DNA of 64,000 nucleotides. It comes from Streptomyces sp. NBC_01283 (GTDB taxonomy: Bacteria > Actinomycetota > Actinomycetes > Streptomycetales > Streptomycetaceae). Positions 39,265-47,675 of this stretch are shown piece after piece (positions within the stretch are counted from its first letter, which is position 1; the number at the start of each line of letters is the position of its first letter). Both the position numbers and the translations under genes were made by a program. Where the stretch lies: contig NZ_CP108430.1 in the NCBI RefSeq assembly GCF_041435335.1, positions 9,272,001 through 9,336,000 of the forward strand, read 5' to 3'. The notes under the pieces were generated by a model. It saw only the letters and a program-made list of their open reading frames with translations, was not told where the DNA came from and did not search any database.

Positions 39265-40455
39265 ATGTCTGAGACCACACTTGTCGTCACGAACGGGCTG
39301 CCGACGCTCCGGGAGCGGCCCCTGGACCCACCCCACGCGCTGCGCGCACAGGGCCCGATCGGCCGGATGACCTTCCCCGACGGATACGAGGGCTGGCTCG
39401 TCACCGGATATCAGCAGGGCCGGCAGATCCTGGCCGACAAGCGGTTCAGCTCGGCCGCCTCACACAAGCACCTGGCGTTCCCCTCCGACCGTCCTTCGGA
39501 CCTGGAGGCGGACATACCCGGTCTGTTCGAGCACATGGACCCGCCGGACCACACCCGGTTCCGCAGGCGCCTGGCCGGCCAGTTCACCCTGCGCCGGATG
39601 CGCCAGCTCGCCGCCCGGATCGAGGAGATCACCGCGCACTACGGCGACGCGATGCTGCGCAAGGGGCCGCCCGCGGATCTGGTCACGGACTACGCGGTGC
39701 CGGTGTCCTCCCAGGTGATCTGCGAACTCCTCGGGGTCCCGGTCGCCGACCGGGAGCGGTTCGTCGCCGACTCGGAAGACCTGCTGCGCCTGGACATCGC
39801 CCCGCAGCAGGCCCAGGCCGCGCTGAAGAGCCTCGTCGACCTCACCGGTGAACTGCTCATGCGCAAGAAGGCCGAACCGGCCGACGACGTGCTCAGCGTG
39901 CTGGTGTCCGGCGACGACATCACCGTGGAGGAGTCCATCGGAGCCACCCTGCTGCTCCTGGTCGCCGGGCACGAGACCACGGCCAGCATGCTCTCGCTCG
40001 GCACGTACGCACTGCTCAACAACCCTGACCAGATGGCGCTGCTGCGCGCGGACGAATCACTGGTCGAGAGCGCGGTCGAGGAACTGCTGCGCTTTTTGAC
40101 CATCGTCCACGTGGGCGTACAGCGCACCCCGACCGAGGACGTGGAGATCGACGGGGTGACCCTGCGCAAGGGGGAGACGGTGCTGATCCACCTTCCCAGC
40201 GCCAACCGCGACCCGGGCCAGTTCACCGACCCCGACCGTCTCGACGTCACACGAGGTGGCCACAGCCACCTCACCTTCAGCCACGGCATCCACCAGTGCC
40301 TGGGGCAGCAACTGGCCCGCCTGGAGCTGCGCATCGGCTACACCGCCCTGCTGCGGCGCTTCCCCGACCTGCGCTTGGCCGGGGACCCGCAGGAGATCCC
40401 GATGCGATCCGACATGGCCGTCTACGGCGTGCACCGGCTGCCGGTGACGTGGTGA
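39265..40455 (+). CDS. Cytochrome P450
   Basis: This 396-residue soluble P450 has the oxygen-binding helix AGHETT (234-239), ExxR at Glu273-Arg276 and heme ligand Cys345 in FSHGIHQCLG. The length is usual for bacterial CYPs that need separate ferredoxin and reductase, and none is seen in the window. The His before the Cys is common in tailoring CYPs. The ATG at 39265 is 72 nt after the NRPS stop, and the MbtH gene follows, so it belongs to the lipopeptide operon. It probably hydroxylates the fatty acyl chain or a carrier-bound amino acid. Since no KR exists in PKS module 2, a P450-installed hydroxyl is one way to supply the ester oxygen of a ring. Confidence 0.95.
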   Translation: MSETTLVVTNGLPTLRERPLDPPHALRAQGPIGRMTFPDGYEGWLVTGYQQGRQILADKRFSSAASHKHLAFPSDRPSDLEADIPGLFEHMDPPDHTRFRRRLAGQFTLRRMRQLAARIEEITAHYGDAMLRKGPPADLVTDYAVPVSSQVICELLGVPVADRERFVADSEDLLRLDIAPQQAQAALKSLVDLTGELLMRKKAEPADDVLSVLVSGDDITVEESIGATLLLLVAGHETTASMLSLGTYALLNNPDQMALLRADESLVESAVEELLRFLTIVHVGVQRTPTEDVEIDGVTLRKGETVLIHLPSANRDPGQFTDPDRLDVTRGGHSHLTFSHGIHQCLGQQLARLELRIGYTALLRRFPDLRLAGDPQEIPMRSDMAVYGVHRLPVTW

Positions 40456-40460
40456 ACGGC

Positions 40461-40487
40461 ACCGACGACACCGACGACACCGACGAC
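40461..40487 (+). repeat. Three tandem copies of ACCGACGAC at the P450/MbtH junction
   Basis: Three exact 9-nt copies lie between the P450 stop and the ATG assigned to MbtH. They are in frame with MbtH from a GTG at 40452-40454 that overlaps the P450 stop by 4 nt. If that GTG is used, they encode an acidic Thr-Asp-Asp repeat at the N-terminus. Confidence 0.7.
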
Positions 40488-40499
40488 GAGGAGTGCACG

Positions 40500-40703
40500 A
40501 TGACGAACCCGTTCGACGCCCCCGACGCCGCATACCGGGTGCTGGTCAACGAAGAGCAGCAGCACAGTCTCTGGCCCCGGGACGTGCCCGCGCCGGGCGG
40601 GTGGTCGCCGGTGTTCGGGCCCGACACCCGGGACGCCTGCGTCGACTACGTGGACACCCACTGGAGCGACATGCGTCCGGCCTCGATACGGACAGCCGGA
40701 TGA
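40500..40703 (+). CDS. mbtH: MbtH-like NRPS chaperone
   Basis: This 67-residue protein has the MbtH signature: NEEQQHSLWP, GGWSPVFG and DYVDTHWSDMRP. MbtH proteins bind the small subdomain of adenylation domains and are often needed for their solubility and activity. Here the clients would be the serine, glycine-like and valine-type A domains. The ATG at 40500-40502 gives the canonical MTNPFD start, with GAGGAG six nt before it. An upstream in-frame GTG at 40452 would add 16 acidic residues and restore a 4-nt overlap with the P450 gene. The stop overlaps the start of the next gene (40700-40703). Confidence 0.93.
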   Translation: MTNPFDAPDAAYRVLVNEEQQHSLWPRDVPAPGGWSPVFGPDTRDACVDYVDTHWSDMRPASIRTAG

Positions 40704-41959
40704 CGACCGTGACAGAAGGGCGTTCACCCCTGCGGAGCTGGCAGTTCCGCAGGGTCATCGCCGCGGAGTTCACCTCCTCCGTCGGCACGCAGATGACCAC
40801 GCTCGCGCTGCCGTGGTTCGTCCTCATGACCACGGGCTCACCGGCCCGGATGGGACTGGTGTTCCTGATCCAGATCCTGCCGGTGCCGCTGCTCGCCATG
40901 CCGGCGGGGCTGCTCGTCGCCCGCTGGGGCGCCCGTCGCGTCACGATCGCGGGCGACCTGTCCAGCGCGCTGCTGACGGCGGCGGTCCCCACCCTGTACG
41001 TGGCGGACATGCTGCCGTTCTGGGCGCTGTTGGTGATCGTGGCGCTCATCGGCTGTGTCGCGTCGGCCTACCTCTCGGCCCAGCGCATGCTGCTGACCGA
41101 GTCCATCGGACTCGATGAGGGGGTCGTCACCGCGGGCAACGCCCTGTTCGAGACGGCGACCTCCACGGCGCGCCTGGTCGGGCCGGCGATCGCGGGCTTC
41201 CTGATCGCGCAGTTCGGCGCACTCAACGTCCTGTGGATCGACGCCGCCTCGTTCGCGGTGTCGGCCGCCCTGCTGGTCGGGCTGCCACGCCACACCCCGG
41301 CCTCGGAGCCATCGTCCTCGCACCACATGGCCGAAGGCGTGCGCTACCTCTTCCGGGACCCGGTGCTGCGCACCCTCGCGTTCGCCGCCCTCGGGTACGG
41401 CATGCTCATGCCCGTCGTGATGCTCGCGCTGCCCGTGCTCGCCAAGAACCGCTACGACGCCGACCCGCACGTCGCCGGATGGCTCCTTGCGGCCTGGGGC
41501 GGCGGCACGGCCCTGGGCACCGTCGCCGTCGCCCGGCTCGCCCGCCAATTCACCCCCGTACGGCTGGCATCCGCGGGCGGCGTGGGCGCGGCGGTCGTGC
41601 TGTGGTTCCTGCCGTGGGACCAGCCGGTCACCACGCTGGCGGTGACCGTGGCGGCCGGCTGCATGTTCCTGCCCGCGGTGACCGCGCCGGCGGTCGCGCT
41701 GATGATGCTGCGCCCACCGGAACACCTGCGCCCCCACGTGGTTCCCGTGTTCGGCGCCGCCGTCTTCGTCGCCAGCCCGATCGCCTACGGCGTGGCCGGC
41801 ATGTTGTTCGAGCACCTCGCCGTGAGCACCGTCCTCATGGCGGTCGCCGTGGGGGCGAGCCTCTGCGCGTTGCTGCTGGTCGGCTTGGCGCGCCGCACCC
41901 AGCCGGGCCCCGAGGCGGCCCTCACACCGCCCGCCCGACAGTCGGCGGAGCCGACCTGA
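40700..41959 (+). CDS. MFS exporter (EntS-like)
   Basis: This 419-residue protein has about twelve hydrophobic segments and the MFS pattern of an early basic loop (ARWGARRVTIAGDL near residue 75) and a long central loop near 200. It resembles EntS-type exporters found beside NRPS clusters. Its ATG overlaps the MbtH stop by 4 nt, so it is co-translated with the lipopeptide genes and is the best candidate for product export and self-resistance. Two other MFS genes in the window lie in the second block. Confidence 0.88.
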   Translation: MTTVTEGRSPLRSWQFRRVIAAEFTSSVGTQMTTLALPWFVLMTTGSPARMGLVFLIQILPVPLLAMPAGLLVARWGARRVTIAGDLSSALLTAAVPTLYVADMLPFWALLVIVALIGCVASAYLSAQRMLLTESIGLDEGVVTAGNALFETATSTARLVGPAIAGFLIAQFGALNVLWIDAASFAVSAALLVGLPRHTPASEPSSSHHMAEGVRYLFRDPVLRTLAFAALGYGMLMPVVMLALPVLAKNRYDADPHVAGWLLAAWGGGTALGTVAVARLARQFTPVRLASAGGVGAAVVLWFLPWDQPVTTLAVTVAAGCMFLPAVTAPAVALMMLRPPEHLRPHVVPVFGAAVFVASPIAYGVAGMLFEHLAVSTVLMAVAVGASLCALLLVGLARRTQPGPEAALTPPARQSAEPT

Positions 41960-41984
41960 TGACCACTCACCCATAGGAGCGCTC

Positions 41985-43160
41985 ATGCCGGATCACCATG
42001 GCAGCGGGGCCGGACAGCTGTCCAGACAGAAACTGCCCTCGCTCACCGGGCTGCGGTTCTTCGCCGCGGCCCTGGTCTTTCTCTTCCACGCATCGCTCCC
42101 CGAAGTCCTCGGCGGATTCGAGGACCAGGGATTCGCCGACGGATACGCGCAGGCGTTCAGCCGCGTCGGTTTCGCGGGAGTGTCCTTCTTCTTCATCCTC
42201 AGCGGGTTCGTGCTGGCCTGGTCGGCACGCCCGAAGGACACACTGCGGGCCTTTTACCGCCGTCGTTTGCTGAAGATATATCCCAACCACATCGTGATGT
42301 GGGCCGTCGCACTCTGCTTCTTCGCGACAATGACCCCTGTGCGCCCAGGGGTGTGGCTGACCAACCTCTTTCTCGTCCATTCCTGGATACCGCGTGCGGA
42401 CACGGCCGTCTCCCTCAACCAGCCCAGCTGGTCGCTCTGCAGTGAACTCCTCTTCTATCTCCTCTTTCCCTTGCTGTGGCGCTGGATTCGCACCATCAGG
42501 AGCAGCCGTCTGTGGATGTGGTTCGGTCTCACCTCCACCGGGCTGCTGAGCACCCAACTGATGATCGACGGATGGATATCCGGGACCCCGCGGCTTCCGG
42601 ACTGGCCGGTGTCCCTGATGCAGGCCTGGCTCGGCTACAACTTCCCGCCGCTGCGCCTCTTCGAGTTCGTCCTGGGCATGCTCGTCGCCCGGCTCCTGGC
42701 GGAAGGGCACCGCGTCTCCCTGGGCGTCACGCCCGCGCTGGCCCTGACCGGCGGAGGGTATGTTCTCGCGCTTGCCGTGCCCTGGCAGTACGGATTCAAC
42801 GCGGTCCTGGCCGTCCCGCTGGCCCTGCTGGTGGCGGCCATCGCGCACGCGGACATCGCCGGACGCCGCACCGGCCTGCGGGGCCGCCTGCTCACCCTGC
42901 TCGGCGAGGTGTCGTTCGCCTTCTACCTCGTGCATTTCATGGTGCTGCTCATCGCCCACGACCTGCTGGAGGGAAGGCAGTTCGACACAGCCACGGCCCT
43001 CGCCGTCATCGCCCTCGCCTTCGCCGTGACCCTGCTGCTCAGCTGGCTGCTCTACGAGGGCGTGGAACGCCCGATCATGCGCCGGTGGGCCGGCGGCCCC
43101 AAGAGGACGGTGACCGCCGCGGAACCCGACCGGCCCCAACTCGTGGAGCACAGCGGCTGA
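41985..43160 (+). CDS. Membrane O-acyltransferase (acyltransferase family 3)
   Basis: This 391-residue integral membrane protein belongs to the OafA/NodX-type acyltransferase 3 family. It begins with the family motif LTGLRFFAAALVFLFHAS, where His35 is the conserved residue, and continues with about ten hydrophobic helices. GVSFFFILSGFVL and RRLLKIYPNH are also typical, as is the C-terminal FAFYLVHF segment. These enzymes transfer acyl groups to hydroxyls of sugars, antibiotics or lipids. It starts 25 nt after the MFS gene and ends the plus operon. It may acylate the lipopeptide, or modify the producer's envelope. Codon use around 42.2-42.5 kb looks a little less G/C-biased than that of its neighbours. 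Confidence 0.9.
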   Translation: MPDHHGSGAGQLSRQKLPSLTGLRFFAAALVFLFHASLPEVLGGFEDQGFADGYAQAFSRVGFAGVSFFFILSGFVLAWSARPKDTLRAFYRRRLLKIYPNHIVMWAVALCFFATMTPVRPGVWLTNLFLVHSWIPRADTAVSLNQPSWSLCSELLFYLLFPLLWRWIRTIRSSRLWMWFGLTSTGLLSTQLMIDGWISGTPRLPDWPVSLMQAWLGYNFPPLRLFEFVLGMLVARLLAEGHRVSLGVTPALALTGGGYVLALAVPWQYGFNAVLAVPLALLVAAIAHADIAGRRTGLRGRLLTLLGEVSFAFYLVHFMVLLIAHDLLEGRQFDTATALAVIALAFAVTLLLSWLLYEGVERPIMRRWAGGPKRTVTAAEPDRPQLVEHSG

Positions 43161-43192
43161 TCCTGAGGGGAACCACCCGATGCGTTCCGCCA

Positions 43193-43208
43193 CGCCGCCC
43201 CGGCGGCG
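43193..43208. terminator. Short GC hairpin between convergent operons
   Basis: CGCCGCC (43193-43199) and GGCGGCG (43202-43208) form a 7-nt stem with a 2-nt loop, in the 59 nt between the acyltransferase stop and the transketolase C-subunit stop. It may end both transcripts. Confidence 0.5.
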
Positions 43209-43219
43209 GGCGGTTCGCC

Positions 43220-44209
43220 TCACACCAGAGCGTCCAGCGCCTCGGCGACGGCGTTGCTCACCGTGATCCCGGCGTGGTGCAGCAGGTACTCCTCCCCGCC
43301 GACCAGGTCGTAGTGGATGTCCGGCACGCCGATCCGCCGCACCGGGGGCCCGCCGACCTCCGCCACCACCTCGCACACCGCCGCCCCAAGGCCGCCCAGC
43401 GCCCGGTGGTCCTCGATGGTCACCACCACCTCCGCGTTGGCACTCGCGTGCAGCACGGCCTCCCGGTCGAGCGGCTTGACCGTGTGCATGTTCAGGTGCC
43501 CGGCACTCACGCCCTGTGCGGCGAGCTCCCGCGCCGCCTGGGCCGCGACCAGGTTGGGATGCGGGCCGGTGGCGACGAACAGCACCCGGCCGGGATCCCG
43601 CAGGACCTTCGCCCTGCCGAGCACGAACGCGGCGCGCTCCTCGTACAGCGGCGTCGTGACGTTGCGCCCCAGCCGCAGGTACGCCGGCCCCGGGTCCTCA
43701 GCGATCGCCACGGTGGCCTGCGCCGCCTCCCAGGCGTCGGCGGGCACCACCACCGTCATGTTCGGCAGCATCCGGGTCATGCCGATGTCCTCGAGCGAGT
43801 GATGGGTCGGGCCGTAATGACCCGAGGCGAGACCCGCGTGCGTTCCCACGATCTTGACCGGCAGATTCGCACCCGCCACATCGATCTTGATCTGTTCGTA
43901 GGCACGGGCGATGGCGAAGGGGCTCATGCCGTTGGCGAACACCGGGCGGGCGGCCACCGTCATGCCGGCGGCCACACCCATCATGTTCTGCTCCGCGATA
44001 CCGAGGTCCACGTGCTGACGCGGCAGTTCGACGGCGAAGTGGTCCTCGAAGTTCATGTCGGCGGTCAGACACGCCAGGTTCGGGTTCTCCCGCGCGAGCG
44101 CGAGCAGCATCATGGCGTACGCGTTGCGGCTCTCGATCGTCGAGCGGTTCTCCCAGACGTGGTCGAGGACCTCCGCCACGGTGCGACGCACCGCGATGTC
44201 AGTGCTCAT
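43220..44209 (-). CDS. Transketolase-like protein, C-terminal subunit (Pyr and C domains)
   Basis: This 329-residue protein matches the second half of transketolase: a pyrimidine-binding domain with the cofactor-activating Glu73 in GIAEQNM, then a C-terminal transketolase domain. With the N-terminal subunit it should form a TPP enzyme that moves a two-carbon ketol unit between sugars or to another acceptor. The two genes overlap by 4 nt (44206-44209), so they form one enzyme. Split transketolases recur in specialised metabolism, for example as suppliers of a hydroxyacetyl unit. Here the operon begins with an ATP-grasp ligase, so a small C2 or sugar-derived building block for an amide is a reasonable guess. 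It is not needed for the lipopeptide logic. Confidence 0.92.
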   Translation of the reverse strand: MSTDIAVRRTVAEVLDHVWENRSTIESRNAYAMMLLALARENPNLACLTADMNFEDHFAVELPRQHVDLGIAEQNMMGVAAGMTVAARPVFANGMSPFAIARAYEQIKIDVAGANLPVKIVGTHAGLASGHYGPTHHSLEDIGMTRMLPNMTVVVPADAWEAAQATVAIAEDPGPAYLRLGRNVTTPLYEERAAFVLGRAKVLRDPGRVLFVATGPHPNLVAAQAARELAAQGVSAGHLNMHTVKPLDREAVLHASANAEVVVTIEDHRALGGLGAAVCEVVAEVGGPPVRRIGVPDIHYDLVGGEEYLLHHAGITVSNAVAEALDALV

Positions 44210-45036
44210 GCCCGGTCACCTTCCAGGACGGCCAGCGCCTGACGCCGTGCCGACTCATCGAGGGTCGCCGAATGGCTCTGCTTGGTGTCCTGCAGCCCCG
44301 GCACTCCACGCGCCTTGACCGTGCGGGCGATGACGACCGTCGGCCGGCCCGGCTCGACGGGCCCGGTCAGCGCGGCACGGATCTGGTCGTGGTCGTGCCC
44401 GTCGATGCCGAGCACGCGCCAGCCGAAGGCACCCCACTTGTCGGCCAGGGGCTCCAGCGACATGCACTCGTCGGTGCGGCCGCTGATCTGCCAGCCGTTC
44501 CGGTCGACGATCGCGATCAGGTTGTCGGCGCCATGATGGGCCGCCGCCATCGCCGCCTCCCAGTTGGAGCCCTCCTGCAGCTCCCCGTCACCGAGGATCA
44601 CAAAAGCCCGCTTGTCGTGGCCGAAGCGCTGGCCGGCCAGGGCGACACCGAGGGCCAGGGGGAGCCCATGCCCCAGGGCACCGGTGGAGAAGTCCACCCC
44701 TGGAAGCCGTTTCATCGGGTGACCGCCCAGCCGGCTGCCCTCCTCGGCGTAGGTGGCGCACTCCGACTCCGGGATGACCCCGGTGGCGGCGAGCACCGCG
44801 TAGAGCGCCGCGGAGGCCTGCCCCTTGCTCAGGATCAGATGGTCACGATCGCCCGACGTGCCCTCGCCCGCCGGGTCGCGCAGAACCTCCGCGTAGAGCA
44901 CGGCCAGGAGGTCGGCGATCGAGATGCTGCCGCCGATGTGTACGCCGTTGGGGGAGGCGCTCATCTCGATGATCTTGCGCCGGATCTGCAGGGAAAGCTG
45001 CCGTGCCGTGGTCTGCGGAGGCGACTGTATGAGCAT
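44206..45036 (-). CDS. Transketolase-like protein, N-terminal subunit (TPP-binding)
   Basis: This 276-residue protein is the PP domain of a split transketolase, with the thiamine-diphosphate/Mg motif starting GDGELQEG at 149 and ending at Asn180. It also has SIADLLAVLY near the N-terminus, the LSKGQASAALYA segment near 69 and STGALGHGLPLALG near 117. The ATG at 45034-45036 has GGAAGGA upstream. It is followed directly by its partner subunit and preceded by 67 nt from the ATP-grasp gene on the same strand. Split enzymes of this type can be transketolases or 1-deoxyxylulose-phosphate-like ligases. The donor and acceptor cannot be read from the sequence. Confidence 0.92.
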   Translation of the reverse strand: MLIQSPPQTTARQLSLQIRRKIIEMSASPNGVHIGGSISIADLLAVLYAEVLRDPAGEGTSGDRDHLILSKGQASAALYAVLAATGVIPESECATYAEEGSRLGGHPMKRLPGVDFSTGALGHGLPLALGVALAGQRFGHDKRAFVILGDGELQEGSNWEAAMAAAHHGADNLIAIVDRNGWQISGRTDECMSLEPLADKWGAFGWRVLGIDGHDHDQIRAALTGPVEPGRPTVVIARTVKARGVPGLQDTKQSHSATLDESARRQALAVLEGDRA

Positions 45037-45103
45037 GGGGGATGGATCCTTCCGTAAGTCGGCCGGCGCCTTGACCAGACCGCCGGGTTGCGGTGCCCGA
45101 AGG

Positions 45104-46456
45104 TCACACCACGCCGCAGGCGGCCCGGGGGGCCGGCCGGCGCACCTGGAAGAGCGATTCGCGAACGGACTCGATGAACCGGTAGTCGATCTCCAGCGTC
45201 ACCGGGTCCGCATGGGTCAGGAACACCCGCAGCGGACTCGTCAGCAGGTCATGGGTGGGCACGATGACGTCACCGGGGCCCCGCTTGACCACGAGGTCCA
45301 CCACCGAGGGCCGGTCGCGGATCTCCTGGACCAAGGCCTCGTCGACCGAGACCACGGTGCCGGACAGCGAAGTCGGGGCGTTGTAGACGGCGGCAGGCTG
45401 ACGCCGCTCGTAGATCCCGTCGGCGTGCTGGGCGAGGAACTCCTGGGGGCGGAGGTAGGCCAACGCCGTCAGGTCGGCGCTGTTCACGCCGATGGCCCGG
45501 TCGTGGAAGGCGGGATGCAGATGCCCGTTGACGCGGGCGCCGACCTCGACCAGCGCCGGACCGGCATCGGTCACGATCAGTTCGGTGTGCGCGGGACCGT
45601 GCTGAATGCGCAGGACGTCGAGGACCGTACGGGTGTAGGCGGCCAGTTCCGCGACCACCGGAGTGTCCGAAGGCAGCAGGATGTCGCGGTTGTAGATGGG
45701 CTTGCCGTTGTCCAGCAGGCGCTTCTCGTACCGCCAGACACCGCAGACGTAGTGATGGCCGTCGACGCTCACGGTGTCGACGATGTACTCGGTGCCCTCC
45801 AGGTAACTCTGGACGAGCACCTCGGTGTTCGCGCCGTTGAACACGGTGGTGCTGGACAGCACCGACCGGAACGCGGAGCGCAGCGCCTCGGCGTTGCGGC
45901 AGACGGTGACGCCGTCGGTGGACGCGGATGCCAGCGGTTTCGCCACACAGGGCCAGTGCCCGTTGGCCTCGACCCACGCAACGGCCTCTTCCACGTCATC
46001 GGTGAGCAGCTGTTGGGCGGTTCGCAGCCCCGCCGCGGAAACGGTCTCGATCATCTTGTACTTGTCGCGACGCGCATCGGAGTGCGTGGTCCCGTTGGTG
46101 CGGACATCCAGCGCCTCGCTCAGCCGGTCCGCGAGCAGGACACCCGGCTCCTGGCCGGGCAGCACGAAACGCACCCCGGCCTCTTTGAGAACCTGCTCGG
46201 TGCCGCCGTCCGGGTCGTAGACCAGCCAGTCGAGATACGCGGACCGGTCCCACGGCTGCATCCGGGAGATCGGCTCGGCACTGCTCTGCACGTGGATCAC
46301 GTCGAAGCCCAGCCGGTTGAACGCCGCCGGCAAGTAGTTGCCCGTCCCGTACGCGTCGACCAGGACACCGACCGAGCGGCCCCTGGACCTGCGCACCACC
46401 TCGGAGGAGCGGTCCCCCAGCTCCTCGATACCCCTGTCCACCATCAGCTCAGTCAT
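45104..46456 (-). CDS. ATP-grasp carboxylate-amine ligase 1
   Basis: This 450-residue protein is an ATP-grasp ligase related to L-amino acid ligases such as BacD. The fold's parts are visible: an N-terminal preATP-like region (GRSVGVLVDAYGTGNYLPAA), RRDKYKMIETVSAAGL, the ATP-binding CVAKPLASAS-DGV segment, VLVQSYLEGTEYIVDTVS and the metal-binding LVEVGARVNGHLHPAF. Such enzymes form an amide or peptide bond through an acyl phosphate with ATP. The ATG at 46454-46456 has GGGAGAA upstream; the frame is open 48 codons further but that part lies in the divergent promoter region. It heads the minus operon with the split transketolase. With the second ATP-grasp enzyme at 51164 it suggests peptide assembly without an NRPS. 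Confidence 0.9.
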   Translation of the reverse strand: MTELMVDRGIEELGDRSSEVVRRSRGRSVGVLVDAYGTGNYLPAAFNRLGFDVIHVQSSAEPISRMQPWDRSAYLDWLVYDPDGGTEQVLKEAGVRFVLPGQEPGVLLADRLSEALDVRTNGTTHSDARRDKYKMIETVSAAGLRTAQQLLTDDVEEAVAWVEANGHWPCVAKPLASASTDGVTVCRNAEALRSAFRSVLSSTTVFNGANTEVLVQSYLEGTEYIVDTVSVDGHHYVCGVWRYEKRLLDNGKPIYNRDILLPSDTPVVAELAAYTRTVLDVLRIQHGPAHTELIVTDAGPALVEVGARVNGHLHPAFHDRAIGVNSADLTALAYLRPQEFLAQHADGIYERRQPAAVYNAPTSLSGTVVSVDEALVQEIRDRPSVVDLVVKRGPGDVIVPTHDLLTSPLRVFLTHADPVTLEIDYRFIESVRESLFQVRRPAPRAACGVV

Positions 46457-46546
46457 CGGATTCTCCCGCCTCGGGTCATCGCGGTCAGAGCTCAGAACGT
46501 AGGAGCTGGGAAACGCGGGGAAGCGGGTGATACGACTTGAGACACA

Positions 46547-46560
46547 TGGGGGCACCCCCA
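46547..46560. promoter_or_regulatory. Perfect palindrome in a divergent promoter region
   Basis: TGGGGGCACCCCCA is a 6+2+6 palindrome in the 190 nt between the divergent ATP-grasp and aldo/keto reductase genes. It is a candidate operator for both. No second copy was noticed. Confidence 0.4.
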
Positions 46561-46646
46561 AAGGCACACAGCCGAAACCGGGGCCCGACGCCGTCGGCAT
46601 GGTGATCTCCCGGGCGCTCTTGCCGATTCCCCGAGGAAGGTGCGGG

Positions 46647-47654
46647 ATGACTTACTCAGCCGACGAGGACCGCTACGGCCGCCTGCGCTACCGGCGCGCC
46701 GGGCACAGCGGGCTGCGACTGCCGCCCTTGTCCCTGGGGCTCTGGCACAACTTCGGTCCCGACCGCGCAGCCGACGTCCAACGGGCTCTGCTGCTGCGGG
46801 CCTTCGATCTGGGCATCACACACTTCGACCTCGCCAACAACTACGGCCGACCGGTGTTCGGATACGCCGAGACCCGCTTCGGAGAGGTGCTGAAGAGTGA
46901 CCTGAGCCGCTATCGGGACGAGATCGTCCTGTCCACCAAGGCCGGCTACGAGAGCTGGCCGGGGCCCTACGGCATCGGCGGCTCCCGCAAGTACCTGATG
47001 GCTTCGCTCGAGCGCACCCTGCGCCGCCTGGGCGTGGAGTACGTCGATGTCTTCTACTCGCACCGGCCCGACCCGGACACACCGGTCGAAGAGACCATGA
47101 GCGCCCTCGCCGACGCCGTGCGGCAGGGCAAGGCCCTGTACGCGGGCATCTCCAACTACTCCCCGGAGGCGACGCGGCAGGCCGCCGACGTGCTCACCGA
47201 CGCCGGTGTGCCCCTGACGCTCCATCAGCATCGTTACTCGATGTTCGACAGGACGCCCGAGCGAGGGCTCTTCACGGAACTGGCCCGGCTCGGCACCGGC
47301 GGCACGGTCTTCTCCCCGCTCGCACAGGGACTGCTGACCGATCGCTACCTCAGTGGCCGGGTGCTTCCCGGCACTCGCGCGGCGGCCGGCATGTTCCTCT
47401 CCGCCGAGGACATCACCGACACGTATCTGCAGCGGGCCAAGGCGCTCAACGTGATCGCGGGCGAACGAGGCCAGAGTCTTGCCCAGCTGGCCCTCAGCTG
47501 GGTGTTGCGCCGGCCGGAGGTCACCTCGGCGGTGATCGGGGCCAGCAGTGTCTCCCAGCTGGAGGCCAATGTGGCGGCGCTGGACGCGCCGCCGCTCACC
47601 GAGCGGGAGCTGGCCGCCATCGAGCCGTACGCGGTGGATCGGGCCGCGGAGTGA
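46647..47654 (+). CDS. Aldo/keto reductase (YghZ-like)
   Basis: This 335-residue TIM-barrel oxidoreductase uses NADPH to reduce aldehydes or ketones. It resembles the L-glyceraldehyde-3-phosphate reductase/Kv-beta branch: GITHFDLANNYG carries the catalytic Asp, followed by GRPVFGYAETRFGEVL with Tyr. STKAGYESWPGPYG holds the catalytic Lys, and SHRPDPDTPVEETM the His. ATG 46647-46649 gives the standard family N-terminus. It diverges from the ATP-grasp/transketolase operon and converges on the response regulator gene 21 nt away. It could reduce a C2/C3 aldehyde or hydroxyaldehyde related to the transketolase reaction, but this is inference from position. Confidence 0.92.
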   Translation: MTYSADEDRYGRLRYRRAGHSGLRLPPLSLGLWHNFGPDRAADVQRALLLRAFDLGITHFDLANNYGRPVFGYAETRFGEVLKSDLSRYRDEIVLSTKAGYESWPGPYGIGGSRKYLMASLERTLRRLGVEYVDVFYSHRPDPDTPVEETMSALADAVRQGKALYAGISNYSPEATRQAADVLTDAGVPLTLHQHRYSMFDRTPERGLFTELARLGTGGTVFSPLAQGLLTDRYLSGRVLPGTRAAAGMFLSAEDITDTYLQRAKALNVIAGERGQSLAQLALSWVLRRPEVTSAVIGASSVSQLEANVAALDAPPLTERELAAIEPYAVDRAAE

Positions 47655-47675
47655 CCCGCCGGCCCAGGTGACCGC

